A stretch of 64,000 nucleotides of DNA from DTHT01 sp037444625 (GTDB lineage: Bacteria > Acidobacteriota > Terriglobia > Bryobacterales > Bryobacteraceae), in assembly GCA_037444625.1 (NCBI GenBank), contig JBBIMA010000019.1, positions 1 through 64,000 on the forward strand. The letters are read 5' to 3'. This document shows, in pieces, positions 17,049 to 25,897 of this stretch. How positions within the stretch are numbered: position 1 is the first letter of the stretch; the number at the start of each line of letters is the position of its first letter. The notes under the pieces were generated by a model. That model searched no databases. It worked only from the letters and a program-made list of their open reading frames with translations, and had not been told where the DNA came from. Both the position numbers and the translations under genes were made by a program.

Positions 17049-17724
17049 GCCGATCATCCAGACCCGCGATCTGCGCAAGGTCTTCCGGGTGGGCGAGGTC
17101 GAGGTGCACGCCTTGCGGGGGGTCAATCTGACGGTGCCCCGGGGGGAGTTTCTCTGCGTGGCCGGGCCCTCCGGCTCCGGCAAGTCCACCCTGTTCCACA
17201 TCCTGGGCGGGCTGCTGGCCCCCAGCGCGGGCGAGGTGCTGGTCGCCGGCCGGGATCTGGCGCGCTTATCCGACGCCGAGCGCACCGCCTTGCGCCGCCG
17301 CATGGTGGGCTTCGTCTTTCAGAAGTTCAATCTGCTGCCCACCCTCACCGCGGCCGACAACATCGCCATCGCGCGGCACATCGCCGGGCGCGACCAGGAT
17401 CAGGATCCCTGGTTCCTCCAGGTGCTCGATCTGCTGGGCATCCGCGACCGTCTGCGCCACAAGCCCTCCAGGCTCTCCGGGGGCGAACAGCAGCGGGTGG
17501 CCATCGCCCGCGCCATCGTGAATCATCCGGCCATCCTGCTGGCCGACGAGCCTACCGGCAACCTGGACTCGCAGAACTCGGCCGCCGTGCTGGGCGTGTT
17601 GCGCGATTTGAACGAACGCCTCGGCCAGACCATCCTGCTGATCACGCACGATCCCAGCGTGGCCGCCTACGCGCACCGCGTGGTCCGCATGCTCGACGGC
17701 CGGCTGGTGGAGGCCGAACCGTAG
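17041..17724 (+). CDS. LolD/MacB-type ABC transporter ATPase
   Basis: 227-residue ATPase partner of the preceding permease. Walker A is GPSGSGKST, Q-loop FVFQKFNLLPTLTAADN, signature LSGGEQQRVAIARA, Walker B ILLADEPTGNLDSQNS, H-loop LLITHD. The sequence V-E-V-H-A-L-R-G-V-N-L near the start is typical of the LolD/MacB/FtsE group. ATG 17041 lies inside the permease 3' end. Confidence 0.93.
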   Translation: MNEPIIQTRDLRKVFRVGEVEVHALRGVNLTVPRGEFLCVAGPSGSGKSTLFHILGGLLAPSAGEVLVAGRDLARLSDAERTALRRRMVGFVFQKFNLLPTLTAADNIAIARHIAGRDQDQDPWFLQVLDLLGIRDRLRHKPSRLSGGEQQRVAIARAIVNHPAILLADEPTGNLDSQNSAAVLGVLRDLNERLGQTILLITHDPSVAAYAHRVVRMLDGRLVEAEP

Positions 17725-17739
17725 CCGCCCGCCGGGCCC

Positions 17740-19161
17740 TCAGGCCGGCACGGCGCTCAGGCCGGGACCGCGCAGCACCCCGGTCCGCATCAGGCCGTCC
17801 TTGATGCGGAAGATGCCCGGGAACTTCTCTTCCCAGCCCTTGTTGGCCGCCGGCACGTACTGGCGCGCGTTGGCCTCGATGGCCGCCACCCCCGGGACAT
17901 GCGCCGCCAGCCCGGCCGAGTGAATCAGGGAGGCGCCCGGACAGGTCAGATCCTGCACGCAGAGAAACATCCGGAACTTCTGCGCCGCAGCCGCCATCAG
18001 CAGCGCCTGGCTCTGCCCCTTGCAGGCTTTCAAGGCCACGCCGGTGTAGCCCATCTCGCGCGCCAGCAGCAGATTCTCCAGGTCCGTCAGCGACTCGTCT
18101 ATCACGATGGGCCGCAGCTTGGCGGCCTCATGCATCACGTTATGCCGGTGGGCCTTCAGGTCGCGCGCCGTGGGCTGCTCGATGTACTGGATGCGCTGGA
18201 AGCCGGCGGGCGACTTCTCTTTGACCCGGCGCAGGAACTCGAGCAGGTACTCGACGTTGGGGCACTTCTCATTGAAGTCCGCCGAATAATACCAGCTCTT
18301 CACGCCCCGGCGCGCCTGGGTTTCGCTCGTCACGCGATCCACCCGCAGCACGCGCTCGACGTCCCAGGCCAGATCGTTGCCGTTCAGTTTGATCTTCAGG
18401 TGGGTCAGGCCGTTGTAGACGATCCACTCGGGCAGCGTCTCGGGCAGCCCGTCGTTGATCCGCTGCGTAATGTCCTGCTCGGTGAGGGGATCCAGCGCGC
18501 CCACCAGGTGGTACAGGGGCATGCGCGGCTTGGGCTCCGGCAGCACGTACCGCTCCAGATACTCGCCCTTGAACTCCGGCAACAGGTAACGCGCCAGGTC
18601 GTGCTCCATGAACGCCGGGCCGTAGGTCCGGTAGCAGCTCAGCCCGTACAGCTTGCCGTAGGCGTCGTGAATGGCGGCGTCGAACGGGCTGGCCGTAACC
18701 AGCGTCGCCAGCTTGGGGACCGGCTCGGGCAGCTTCAGATCGCGCGCCACCTCGGCGGCCGCCTTCAGGTACTCCGGCTCGAGCGCCGTGTTGATATCCA
18801 CCGGGTGGCCGGCCACGTCCGCCTCGCCCGTGATGCGGGCGATGCGTCCCGCCAGCTCCTTCATCGCCCCCAGGGTGGTCTCGTAAGGCAGCTTCGAGGG
18901 CCAGGCCCAGATGTTGCCCAGCGGCATGGAGCCGAAGCCGCGGGCGGTCTTGCCTCCGGCGTCGCGCACCACGCAGTGCACGTTCAGGATGGTCGCCCGG
19001 TCCAAGGCCACGCCGCCGAACTTGATGGGCGTGCGGTAGCGATAATCCTCGTAGTCGAAGCGGACGCTCTCTACGCGGATCCGCCGCGCCGCCGCACCGC
19101 GCACCGACAACGGCCCGCAGGCCGCCCCGAACAGGAAATCACGACGGGTTGCTTTCCACAT
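17740..19161 (-). CDS. Tat-exported enolase-superfamily (MLE-like) enzyme
   Basis: 473-residue exported member of the enolase superfamily. The signal is twin-arginine (TRRDFLFGAACGPLSV). The barrel has the muconate-lactonising/dipeptide-epimerase pattern: Lys-x-Lys in LKIKLNG, Asp in YYSADFNEK, Glu in YIEQPT, Asp/Glu in IVIDESL and Lys in ALKACKGQ. The expected metal ligands and both catalytic Lys positions therefore look intact. The N-terminal capping domain contains YRTPIKFGG. The substrate is unknown; acid-sugar epimerisation or dehydration in the periplasm is possible. The 5' end overlaps the upstream DedA gene's end by 23 bp, implying co-transcription. Confidence 0.82.
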   Translation of the reverse strand: MWKATRRDFLFGAACGPLSVRGAAARRIRVESVRFDYEDYRYRTPIKFGGVALDRATILNVHCVVRDAGGKTARGFGSMPLGNIWAWPSKLPYETTLGAMKELAGRIARITGEADVAGHPVDINTALEPEYLKAAAEVARDLKLPEPVPKLATLVTASPFDAAIHDAYGKLYGLSCYRTYGPAFMEHDLARYLLPEFKGEYLERYVLPEPKPRMPLYHLVGALDPLTEQDITQRINDGLPETLPEWIVYNGLTHLKIKLNGNDLAWDVERVLRVDRVTSETQARRGVKSWYYSADFNEKCPNVEYLLEFLRRVKEKSPAGFQRIQYIEQPTARDLKAHRHNVMHEAAKLRPIVIDESLTDLENLLLAREMGYTGVALKACKGQSQALLMAAAAQKFRMFLCVQDLTCPGASLIHSAGLAAHVPGVAAIEANARQYVPAANKGWEEKFPGIFRIKDGLMRTGVLRGPGLSAVPA

Positions 19162-19774
19162 CGCTCGCGCCTGCCATTGTAACCCCGCCCCGCCGGCGGG
19201 AGGCGAGTTTCAGCAGGCCGGCCAGGGCCAGGAACAGGCCCGCGGCGGCCGCCGCCAGAGCCCAGCCGTGATCGCGAAACACCTCGGCCGACCGCGCCCC
19301 CAACCACGATCCCAACCACGCCAGCCCGAAGTAACGCGGCAGGCGCGCCGCCAGCACCACCACCAGGAAAGCCGTCCGGGGAGCCTTCATCGCCCCGGCC
19401 AGCAGCACGAACACCTTGGTGGGCAGCGGCGCCGGAACCAAGGCCGGCACGAACACCGTCAGCAGCCCGTAGCGGCGAAACCAACGCCCGAAACGCGCCG
19501 CCCCCGAGCGGCCGCGGGCCTTGCGATCCACGTACGCTTCGCCCCCCTTGCGCCCGAGATGAAACAGGAACAGGCAGCCCAGGGCCGACCCGGCCGCCGC
19601 CAGCGCCGCGCAGAGCAGCCCCGCCCGAGCGCTGCGCGCCGCCACCGCCACGATCAGCGCGTCCACGCCCACCGGAATGGGAATCCCGCCCGAATCCAGC
19701 AGCGCCAGCAGGAACACCCCCGGCGGCCCCCAGCTTACCAGCGTCCCGGCCACGCCACTGAACAAGCCGCGCAA
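19139..19774 (-). CDS. DedA/VTT-domain membrane protein
   Basis: Integral membrane protein of the DedA/SNARE-associated family (VTT domain), 211 aa, implicated in lipid scrambling and membrane homeostasis. It shows LLDSGGIPIPVGVDALIVAVAA near the start, a glycine-rich GSALGCLFLFHLGRKGGEAYV, RYGLLTVFVPALVPAPLPTKVFVLLAGAMKAP and a final hydrophobic helix (LAAAAAGLFLALAGLLKLA). The start is TTG 19774, 5 nt after a TAGGCT element; no ATG is available nearby. The following gene overlaps its end. Confidence 0.8.
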   Translation of the reverse strand: MRGLFSGVAGTLVSWGPPGVFLLALLDSGGIPIPVGVDALIVAVAARSARAGLLCAALAAAGSALGCLFLFHLGRKGGEAYVDRKARGRSGAARFGRWFRRYGLLTVFVPALVPAPLPTKVFVLLAGAMKAPRTAFLVVVLAARLPRYFGLAWLGSWLGARSAEVFRDHGWALAAAAAGLFLALAGLLKLASRRRGGVTMAGASDVESNPS

Positions 19775-19779
19775 CTTCC

Positions 19780-19785
19780 AGCCTA
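19780..19785 (-). promoter_or_regulatory. -10 element of DedA gene promoter
   Basis: TAGGCT in GCGCTAGGCT on the minus strand, 5 nt before the TTG start. Confidence 0.4.
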
Positions 19786-19806
19786 GCGCACACCGCCCGG
19801 CGCGGC

Positions 19807-21801
19807 TCAGGCCGATTCGCCCAGCAGGCGCCGCAGGCCCGCTTCGTCAATCACCGCCACGCCCAGCTCGCGCGCCTTGGCCAGCTTCGAGCCCGCCTCC
19901 TCGCCCGCCACCACGTAATCGGTCTTCTTGCTGACCGATCCGGTGACCTTGCCGCCGGCCGCCTCGATCATCGCCCGGGCCTGCTCGCGCGTCAGCGTGG
20001 GCAGCGTGCCGGTGAGCACGAAGGTCCGGCCCTCCAGCGGACCCCCGCGGCGGCGCGGCGCGCGGTGCTCGAAGCGCAGTCCCGCCTCTCGCAGGCGCTC
20101 GACCAGTTCGCGGTTGCGCGGCTCACGGAAGAACTCGTAGATGCTCTGGGCCACCCGCGGCCCCACCTCCTCGGCGGTTTGCAAGGTCTCGACGTCGGCC
20201 GCCGCGATCGCCTCCAGACTGCCGAACGCCTCGGCCAGAAACTGGGCCGTCCGCTCGCCCACGAAGCGGATCCCCAGGGCGGTGAGCACCCGCGGAAGCG
20301 GCTGCTGCTTGGACTGCTCGATGTTGCGCAGCAGCTTCTCGGCCGACTTGCGCCCCATGCGCTCCAGCGGCACCAAATCCTCCAGCTTCAGCCGGTACAG
20401 ATCGGCCACGCTGCCCACCAGGCCCCGATCCACCAACTGATCCACCAGCGCTTCGCCCAGCCCGTCTATGTCCATCACCCCGCGCGAGGCGAAATGCAGG
20501 ATGGATTCCTTCAACCGCGCCGGGCAGTTGGTGTTGATGCAGCGGCTGGCCACCTCGCCCTCCTCGCGCACCACCTTGCCCCCGCAGACCGGGCAACGGG
20601 AGGGCATGCGGAAGGGCCGCCGCGGGCTGCCCAGGCTCTGCACGCGCACCACCTTGGGGATCACGTCGCCGCTGCGCTCGATGAGCACCGTGTCGCCGAT
20701 CTCGACGCCCAGCCGCTCGATCTCGTCCTCGTTGTGCAAGGTGGCCCGGGAGACCGTGACGCCGCCCACCTCGACCGGGCGCAAGTGCGCTACGGGCGTG
20801 AGCGTGCCGGTCCGCCCCACCTGCACGCTGATGTCCTCGACCACCGTCTCGGCCTGGCGCGCGGCGTACTTGAAGGCGATCGCCCAGCGCGGCGCCTTGG
20901 CGGTCCAGCCCAGCAGCCTCTGCTGGGCCGTGGAATCCACTTTGACCACCACGCCGTCAATCTCGTACGGCAGCCGCTCCCGCTGCTCGGACCACTCCTG
21001 CCAGAAGGCGATCACCTCCTCGGCGTCCCGGCAGAGCCGGCGATGGGGGTTCACTTTGAAGCCCATGCGCGCCAGCGCTTCCAGGGACTCCCAGTGGCTC
21101 TCGTAATGGGGGGCCCCGTCCACCAACAGGAAATAGGCCCAGTAATCCAGCCGCCGGGCGGCTGTAATCCAGGGCTCCAGCACCCGGATCGAACCGGCGG
21201 CCGCATTGCGCGGATTGGCGAAGCGCGACAGACCCTGCCGCTCGCGCTCCAGGTTGAGCTGCTCGAAGGCCCGCCGGTTCATCACCACCTCGCCCCGCAC
21301 CTCGAAGGCCGGCAGTTCGGCCTTCACCCGCAAGGGCAGCGAGCGGATGGTGCGCGCGTTCTCGGTCACGTCCTCGCCCTCGATGCCGTCGCCCCGCGTC
21401 ACCGCCTGCTGAAACAGGCCGTCGCGATAATGCACCGCCATGGACAGCCCGTCCAGCTTCAGCTCGGCCACGTAGGCGTAACGCGCCGAGCCCAGAAGCT
21501 GGCGCACCCGGCGGTCGAAGTCGCGGAACTCGGCTTCGCTCAAGGCGTTGTCCAGGCTCAGCATGGCCGAGCTGTGGCGCACTTTGACGAAGCCTTCGCG
21601 CGGCTTGCCCCCCACCCGCTGGGTGGGCGAGTCGGGCGTGATCAGCTCGGGATGCTCGGCCTCCAGCCGCTTGAGCCGGTTCATCAGTTCATCAAACTCG
21701 GCGTCGCTGATTTCCGGCTGGTCGAGCACGTAGTACAGGTGCTCGTGACGGCGGATCTCCTGGCGCAGGCGCTCGATCGTCTGGCGGATGTCTTCCGGCA
21801 T
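19807..21801 (-). CDS. ligA: NAD-dependent DNA ligase LigA
   Basis: Seals nicks using NAD; 664 aa, normal length. Order: Ia domain (HEHLYYVLDQPEISDAEFDELM), adenylation domain with AELKLDG (nucleophile Lys115) and FANPRNAAAGSIR, and EIDGVVVKVD. The OB fold shows QVGRTGTLTPVAHLRPVEVGG. A Zn finger (CPVCGGKV, then CINTNCPAR), helix-hairpin-helix repeats, and a BRCT domain (GRTFVLTGTLPTLTREQA) follow. ATG 21801 is preferred to a longer GTG at 21846, because a TATAAT at 21857-21852 places transcription start near 21845. Confidence 0.97.
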   Translation of the reverse strand: MPEDIRQTIERLRQEIRRHEHLYYVLDQPEISDAEFDELMNRLKRLEAEHPELITPDSPTQRVGGKPREGFVKVRHSSAMLSLDNALSEAEFRDFDRRVRQLLGSARYAYVAELKLDGLSMAVHYRDGLFQQAVTRGDGIEGEDVTENARTIRSLPLRVKAELPAFEVRGEVVMNRRAFEQLNLERERQGLSRFANPRNAAAGSIRVLEPWITAARRLDYWAYFLLVDGAPHYESHWESLEALARMGFKVNPHRRLCRDAEEVIAFWQEWSEQRERLPYEIDGVVVKVDSTAQQRLLGWTAKAPRWAIAFKYAARQAETVVEDISVQVGRTGTLTPVAHLRPVEVGGVTVSRATLHNEDEIERLGVEIGDTVLIERSGDVIPKVVRVQSLGSPRRPFRMPSRCPVCGGKVVREEGEVASRCINTNCPARLKESILHFASRGVMDIDGLGEALVDQLVDRGLVGSVADLYRLKLEDLVPLERMGRKSAEKLLRNIEQSKQQPLPRVLTALGIRFVGERTAQFLAEAFGSLEAIAAADVETLQTAEEVGPRVAQSIYEFFREPRNRELVERLREAGLRFEHRAPRRRGGPLEGRTFVLTGTLPTLTREQARAMIEAAGGKVTGSVSKKTDYVVAGEEAGSKLAKARELGVAVIDEAGLRRLLGESA

Positions 21802-21850
21802 GGGCGCAGACCCGGCCGCCGCCGGCTGCTGCTGGCGGCCGCCCACGGTT

Positions 21851-21860
21851 TATTATAATT
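21851..21860. promoter_or_regulatory. Divergent promoter core shared by ligA and lipid kinase
   Basis: The A/T-rich TATTATAATT reads TATAAT on both strands: plus 21854-21859 and minus 21857-21852. It lies between the divergent ligA (ATG 21801) and lipid kinase genes and could fire in either direction, one polymerase excluding the other. Confidence 0.55.
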
Positions 21861-21886
21861 GTCGGTTTCCCAAGGGGCCGAACGCC

Positions 21887-22816
21887 ATCGCGATCTACCG
21901 GAACGCTTTCCTGATCTATAACTACTGCGCAGGCGGCCTGCGCTATTTCACCGCCCGGCGCCTGGGCCGGGTTCTGGAGGCTCTGCGCGCAGCCGGCCAC
22001 CGCGTGACGCCCTTGCCCACCGCCCGGCCGGGCGGGGCGGCCGAGCTGGCCCGGCGTTCTCTGGAGTCGGGCGCCGACTTGATCCTCGCGCTGGGCGGCG
22101 ACGGCACCCTCAATGAGGCCGCCAACGGCATGATCGGGTCCAGGGTGCCTCTGGCCGTACTGCCCGCCGGCACCGCCAATGTGCTGGCGCGCGAGCTGGG
22201 CTTGCCCTGCCGCAGCGCCGCGGCCGCCGCCTGTGTGTCCCAGTGGCGGCCCCTACGCATCGCCGTGGGTCGGCTGCACTCGGCCGGCCAACCTCTGCCG
22301 CGCTACTTCTTGCTGATGGCCGGGGCGGGCTTCGACGGCCACATCGTTTATCACCTCAACCTGGGCCTGAAAGCCCGGCTGGGCCAGCTCGCCTACTGGG
22401 TCGGTGCCGCCAAGGAACTCCTCCGCAGGCTCGACGAGTTCGAGGCCGCCGCCGGCCCCAGGCGCTTTCGCTGCACCTTCGCCCTGGCCAGTCGCGTCAG
22501 AAACTATGCAGGCTATATGAAGATCGCTTCCGGGGCCTCCCTGCTCAAGGAGGACTTCCAGGTGGCGATCTTCGAGGGGCGCTCCACCTTGCGCTATTAT
22601 TCGCTGTACCTCGGCGCCGTCCTCACCGGACGGGCCGAACGCACGCCGGGCATCACCTTCCTGCGCTCGCCGCGCGTGGAATTTCTGGCCGACTCGGCTC
22701 TCCCCATCTATGTCCAGGTGGACGGCGAGTACGCCGGGCGCCTGCCGGCCAGCGTGGAAATCGTCCCGGACGCGCTCACCATCCTGGCCCCGCCCGGATT
22801 CGGCCGCGCCGGCTGA
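21887..22816 (+). CDS. Diacylglycerol kinase-family lipid kinase (YegS/DagK-like)
   Basis: ATP-dependent lipid kinase, about 309 aa. Motifs are FLIYNYCAGG (family FLIYNPxAG), DLILALGGDGTLNEAANGM (nucleotide-binding GGDGT), LPAGTANVLARELG, and ITFLRSPRVEF with YVQVDGEYAG near the end. The family normally starts about 5-8 residues before FLIYNP. No ATG/GTG/TTG is there in frame. An ATC at 21887 lies 8 nt after AAGGGG and 27 nt after the TATAAT, so initiation at AUC is my best reading. The upstream in-frame ATGs (21788, 21800) precede the promoter and add unconserved sequence. Function is confident; the start is not. Confidence 0.85.
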   Translation: MAIYRNAFLIYNYCAGGLRYFTARRLGRVLEALRAAGHRVTPLPTARPGGAAELARRSLESGADLILALGGDGTLNEAANGMIGSRVPLAVLPAGTANVLARELGLPCRSAAAAACVSQWRPLRIAVGRLHSAGQPLPRYFLLMAGAGFDGHIVYHLNLGLKARLGQLAYWVGAAKELLRRLDEFEAAAGPRRFRCTFALASRVRNYAGYMKIASGASLLKEDFQVAIFEGRSTLRYYSLYLGAVLTGRAERTPGITFLRSPRVEFLADSALPIYVQVDGEYAGRLPASVEIVPDALTILAPPGFGRAG

Positions 22817-22820
22817 AACC

Positions 22821-23801
22821 ATGGATCCCCTGACCCACTACCTCAGCGGCGTCCTGGCGAGTCGGGCGGGCTTGAGGCGCCTCTGCCCCCAGGCCGTCTG
22901 GATTGCGCCCCTGGCCGCCATGGCCCCCGACATAGACGCCGTGGCGGGCCTGTTCGGCGCCGAGACCTACCTGGCCTGGCACCGCCAGTGGACGCACGCG
23001 CTGGCGGCCATCCCCCTAGTGGCCGCCCTGCCCCTCCTGGCGGCCCGCCTGGGCTACGGCCGGCGTCTCAGTCTGAAGCGCGGCTACGCGACCGCTCTGG
23101 CTGCGGTGACCCTGCACGACCTGCTCGATCTGACCAACGCCTACGGCGTGCGCGCCCTGCTGCCCTTCTCCCGCGCCTGGCTGGGGCTGGACATTTTCCC
23201 CATCGTGGATCTGTGGCTGTGGGCCCTGCTGCTCGCTGCGGTCCTGGGTCCCATGCTCGGGCGCCTGGTGAGCGCCGAGATCGGCGCGCGCGCCGGCCCC
23301 GGGCGGGGCGCCGCAATTTTCGCCCTCTCGCTGCTGCTGGTTTACGGCGGCGCGCGCCGGCTGCTGCACGACCGGGCGGTGGCGGTGTTGGAGGCCAGGG
23401 TCTACCAGGGGGAGGTCCCCCTGCGGGTGGCCGCTCTGCCCAATCCGGCCCATCCGCTGCGCTGGCGGGGACTGGTGGAAACCGGCCCCTTCTACGCGCT
23501 GTGCGCCCTGGACTTGGGCGAGGAATTCGATCCCTCCGAGGCCCGCATCCTGCACAAGGCCCGCTCCAGCCCCGAGCAGGCGGCCGCGGAACGGGCCGCC
23601 CGGGCCACCCGGCCCTTCCGCATCTTCCTGGACTTCAGTTGCTATCCCCTCTGGCGCTTCACGCCCGCCGACGCGCCCGAAGGGGCCCTGCAAGTCGAAG
23701 CCATGGACCTGCGCTTCGGCGAACCGCCCGCTCCGCGCTTCGTGGCCACCGCTTTGGTGGACGCCGGCCATCGCGTGCTTCGCTCCGGCTTCCGATTTTG
23801 A
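22821..23801 (+). CDS. YdjM-like membrane-bound metal-dependent hydrolase
   Basis: 326-residue inner-membrane protein. The N-terminal signature is MDPLTHYLSGVLASRAG, followed by LAAMAPDIDAVAG, WHRQWTHALAAIPL and TLHDLLDLTNAYGVRALLPFS. The conserved His/Asp residues (H6, the PDID pair, HRxWTH, HDxLD) are those of the YdjM/DUF457 family of predicted metal-dependent membrane hydrolases. Four to five hydrophobic segments run to about residue 180, followed by a soluble C-terminal domain without known motifs. It starts 4 nt after the lipid kinase stop, suggesting a shared membrane-lipid role. Confidence 0.8.
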   Translation: MDPLTHYLSGVLASRAGLRRLCPQAVWIAPLAAMAPDIDAVAGLFGAETYLAWHRQWTHALAAIPLVAALPLLAARLGYGRRLSLKRGYATALAAVTLHDLLDLTNAYGVRALLPFSRAWLGLDIFPIVDLWLWALLLAAVLGPMLGRLVSAEIGARAGPGRGAAIFALSLLLVYGGARRLLHDRAVAVLEARVYQGEVPLRVAALPNPAHPLRWRGLVETGPFYALCALDLGEEFDPSEARILHKARSSPEQAAAERAARATRPFRIFLDFSCYPLWRFTPADAPEGALQVEAMDLRFGEPPAPRFVATALVDAGHRVLRSGFRF

Positions 23802-23825
23802 CCGGGCCGCCCGGCCGCGTGCGAC

Positions 23826-24047
23826 TCAGCGCTCCTGTTGTTCCTTCCAGGCCTCCCACCAGGCCATCTGCACCGCTTCCAGCCTGCCTTCCGAGCAGGC
23901 CGCCGGATCGCCCGCGAACCCTTCCAGCTCGAGCACCCAGCGCCGCAGCTCCGTGAAGCGCACCGCCAGAGGATCCTGCTCGGGGAATTTCTCCAGCAGT
24001 CGCAGGGCGATCTGCTCGGGCCGGTCCCAATCCAGGCCGGCGCTCAC
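23826..24047 (-). CDS. iscX: Fe-S cluster assembly protein IscX
   Basis: 73-residue acidic adaptor that binds IscS and iron and modulates cluster assembly. It has the family pattern LDWDRPEQIALRLLEKFPEQDPLAVRFTELRRWVLELEGFAGDP, ending with QMAWWEAWKEQQ. ATG 24047 overlaps the hscA stop (ATGA). It is the last gene of the isc operon. In enterobacteria fdx lies between hscA and iscX; here it is absent. Confidence 0.93.
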   Translation of the reverse strand: MSAGLDWDRPEQIALRLLEKFPEQDPLAVRFTELRRWVLELEGFAGDPAACSEGRLEAVQMAWWEAWKEQQER

Positions 24048-25897
24048 GGCTTGTTCCCCTCCAGAGCGGCGCGCACCGCCCGGTTCATCATCATCTCGGC
24101 CAGCCGCGCCGTGACTTGGTTCAACTTCTCGATGTGGGCCCGGATGAGCAGGTGGTCCTCGGCGTGATAGACCATGAGCAGCTCATTGAGGGCCTGCTCG
24201 ACGGCCTCCCGTTCGGCCTCGCTCAATTCCAGGTAAGCCTCGTCCAAGCGGGCTTTCTCCACCGCCGCCAGGATCCGGTCGGCCTCCAGGCGGGCCTCGC
24301 GCACCTGGCGTTCGCGCACGTCCTGCCGGGCGTACTGGTAGGACTCCAGGATCATGGCCTCCACCTGCTCGTCGGTCAGCCCGTAGGAGGGCTTGACCTC
24401 GACCGACTGCTCCCGGCCGGTGCGCAAGTCGCGCGCCGAGACGCTCAGGATGCCGTTGGCGTCTATCAGGAAGCGCACCTCAATGCGCGCCATGCCGGCC
24501 GGCAGCGGCTCCAGCTCCTTCAGCTCGAAGCGCGCCAGGCTGCGGCAGTCCCGAGCCAGCTCTCGCTCGCCCTGCACCACGTGGATGAGCACGTTCCGCT
24601 GGCCGTCCACAGCCGTGGTGAAGACCTGGGTGGCGCTGGCCGGAATGGTCGAGTTGCGATGGATCAGCCTCTCGACCACGCCGCCCATGGTCTCGATGCC
24701 CAGCGAAAGCGGCGTCACGTCCAGCAGCAGCTTGTCCTGGAGGGAGCCGGTCAGGATGCCCGCCTGCACCGCCGCCCCCAAGGCCACCACTTCCTCCGGA
24801 TTGAGTTCGGCGTGCGGCTCGGCCCGGAACAGGTTTCGCACCGCCTGGCGCACCAGCGGGATGCGCGTCGAGCCGCCCACCAGCACCACTTCGTCAATCT
24901 GCTCGACCTTGAGCTGCGCGTCGCGCAGGGCGTTGCGGCAGGGGCCCAGGGTGCGCTCCACGATTCCGGCGATGAGCTGCTCGAAGTGCGGCCGCGTGAG
25001 CTCCCGCTGGTAACGCCGCCCCTGGTAGTCGAACTCGATGGTCGTAACCGGAACGAACGACAGCCGCTCCTTGGCGGCGACGACCGCCCGGCGGAGCAAC
25101 TGCACCGCCACCCGGTCCTCGGAGAGATCTCGCTTCCATTCCGAAGCCAGGTCCTCCAGGGCGATGGCCAGCAGCAGGTTGTCAATGTCGTCGCCCCCCA
25201 GGTGCGTGTCCCCGTTGGTGGCCAGCACCTCGAAGATGCCCTCGTGCAAGCGCAGGATCGAGATGTCGAAGGTCCCCCCGCCCAGATCGTAGACCGCCAC
25301 GATGCCTTCCCGGCGCTTGTCCAGGCCGTACGCCAAGGCGGCGGCGGTGGGTTCGTTGACCAGGCGCAGCACTTCCAGGCCCGCGATCCGTCCGGCATCC
25401 TTGGTGGCCTGCCGCTGGGCGTCGTTGAAGTAGGCCGGCACGGTGATCACCGCCTGCCTCACCTCCTGCCCGAAGAAGGCTTCGGCGTTGCGCCGCAGCC
25501 GGCCCAGAATGAAGGCCGAAATCTCCGGCGGGGTGAACCGGCGCCCGCCCAGGTCCAGGCGGATCACCGATGGGCTGTCCTGGGCCACCCGAAAGGGAAA
25601 CAGCCGCAGCTCCTGCTCGACGTCGGCCGGCCCCTTGCCCATCAGCCGCTTTACCGAGTACACCGTGCGCTCGGGCTGTTCGACCAGCAGGCGCCTGGCG
25701 GCCTCGCCCACCGTGATCTCGCCCTCGGCCGAGCAGTGCACCACGCTGGGCGTCAGCCGCCGGCCGTCGGGATCCGGAATGATCCGGGGACCGGTCAAGT
25801 CCATGAAGGCCGCCAGGCTGTTGGTGGTCCCCAGGTCTATGCCGATGATCGGAGGGCGGGCCGCCCCGCCGAAATCAATCTGGATGGGCGCCGACAT
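24044..25897 (-). CDS. hscA: Fe-S assembly Hsp70 chaperone HscA
   Basis: Specialised Hsp70 that, with HscB, helps transfer clusters from IscU by binding its LPPVK loop; 617 aa. The nucleotide-binding domain contains IGIDLGTTNSLAAF, TVPAYFNDAQRQATKDAGRIAGLEVLRLVNEPTAAALAYGLD, VYDLGGGTFDISIL and VVLVGGSTRIP. The substrate domain begins after about residue 375 (LLLDVTPLSLGIETMGGVVERLI). The lid is alpha-helical. ATG 25897 overlaps the hscB 3' end by 23 bp. Confidence 0.95.
   Translation of the reverse strand: MSAPIQIDFGGAARPPIIGIDLGTTNSLAAFMDLTGPRIIPDPDGRRLTPSVVHCSAEGEITVGEAARRLLVEQPERTVYSVKRLMGKGPADVEQELRLFPFRVAQDSPSVIRLDLGGRRFTPPEISAFILGRLRRNAEAFFGQEVRQAVITVPAYFNDAQRQATKDAGRIAGLEVLRLVNEPTAAALAYGLDKRREGIVAVYDLGGGTFDISILRLHEGIFEVLATNGDTHLGGDDIDNLLLAIALEDLASEWKRDLSEDRVAVQLLRRAVVAAKERLSFVPVTTIEFDYQGRRYQRELTRPHFEQLIAGIVERTLGPCRNALRDAQLKVEQIDEVVLVGGSTRIPLVRQAVRNLFRAEPHAELNPEEVVALGAAVQAGILTGSLQDKLLLDVTPLSLGIETMGGVVERLIHRNSTIPASATQVFTTAVDGQRNVLIHVVQGERELARDCRSLARFELKELEPLPAGMARIEVRFLIDANGILSVSARDLRTGREQSVEVKPSYGLTDEQVEAMILESYQYARQDVRERQVREARLEADRILAAVEKARLDEAYLELSEAEREAVEQALNELLMVYHAEDHLLIRAHIEKLNQVTARLAEMMMNRAVRAALEGNKP

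Noticed and set aside
21802..21846. Longer start for ligA at GTG 21846
   Set aside because: It coincides with the predicted transcription start and adds a Gln/Ala-rich stretch not typical of LigA.
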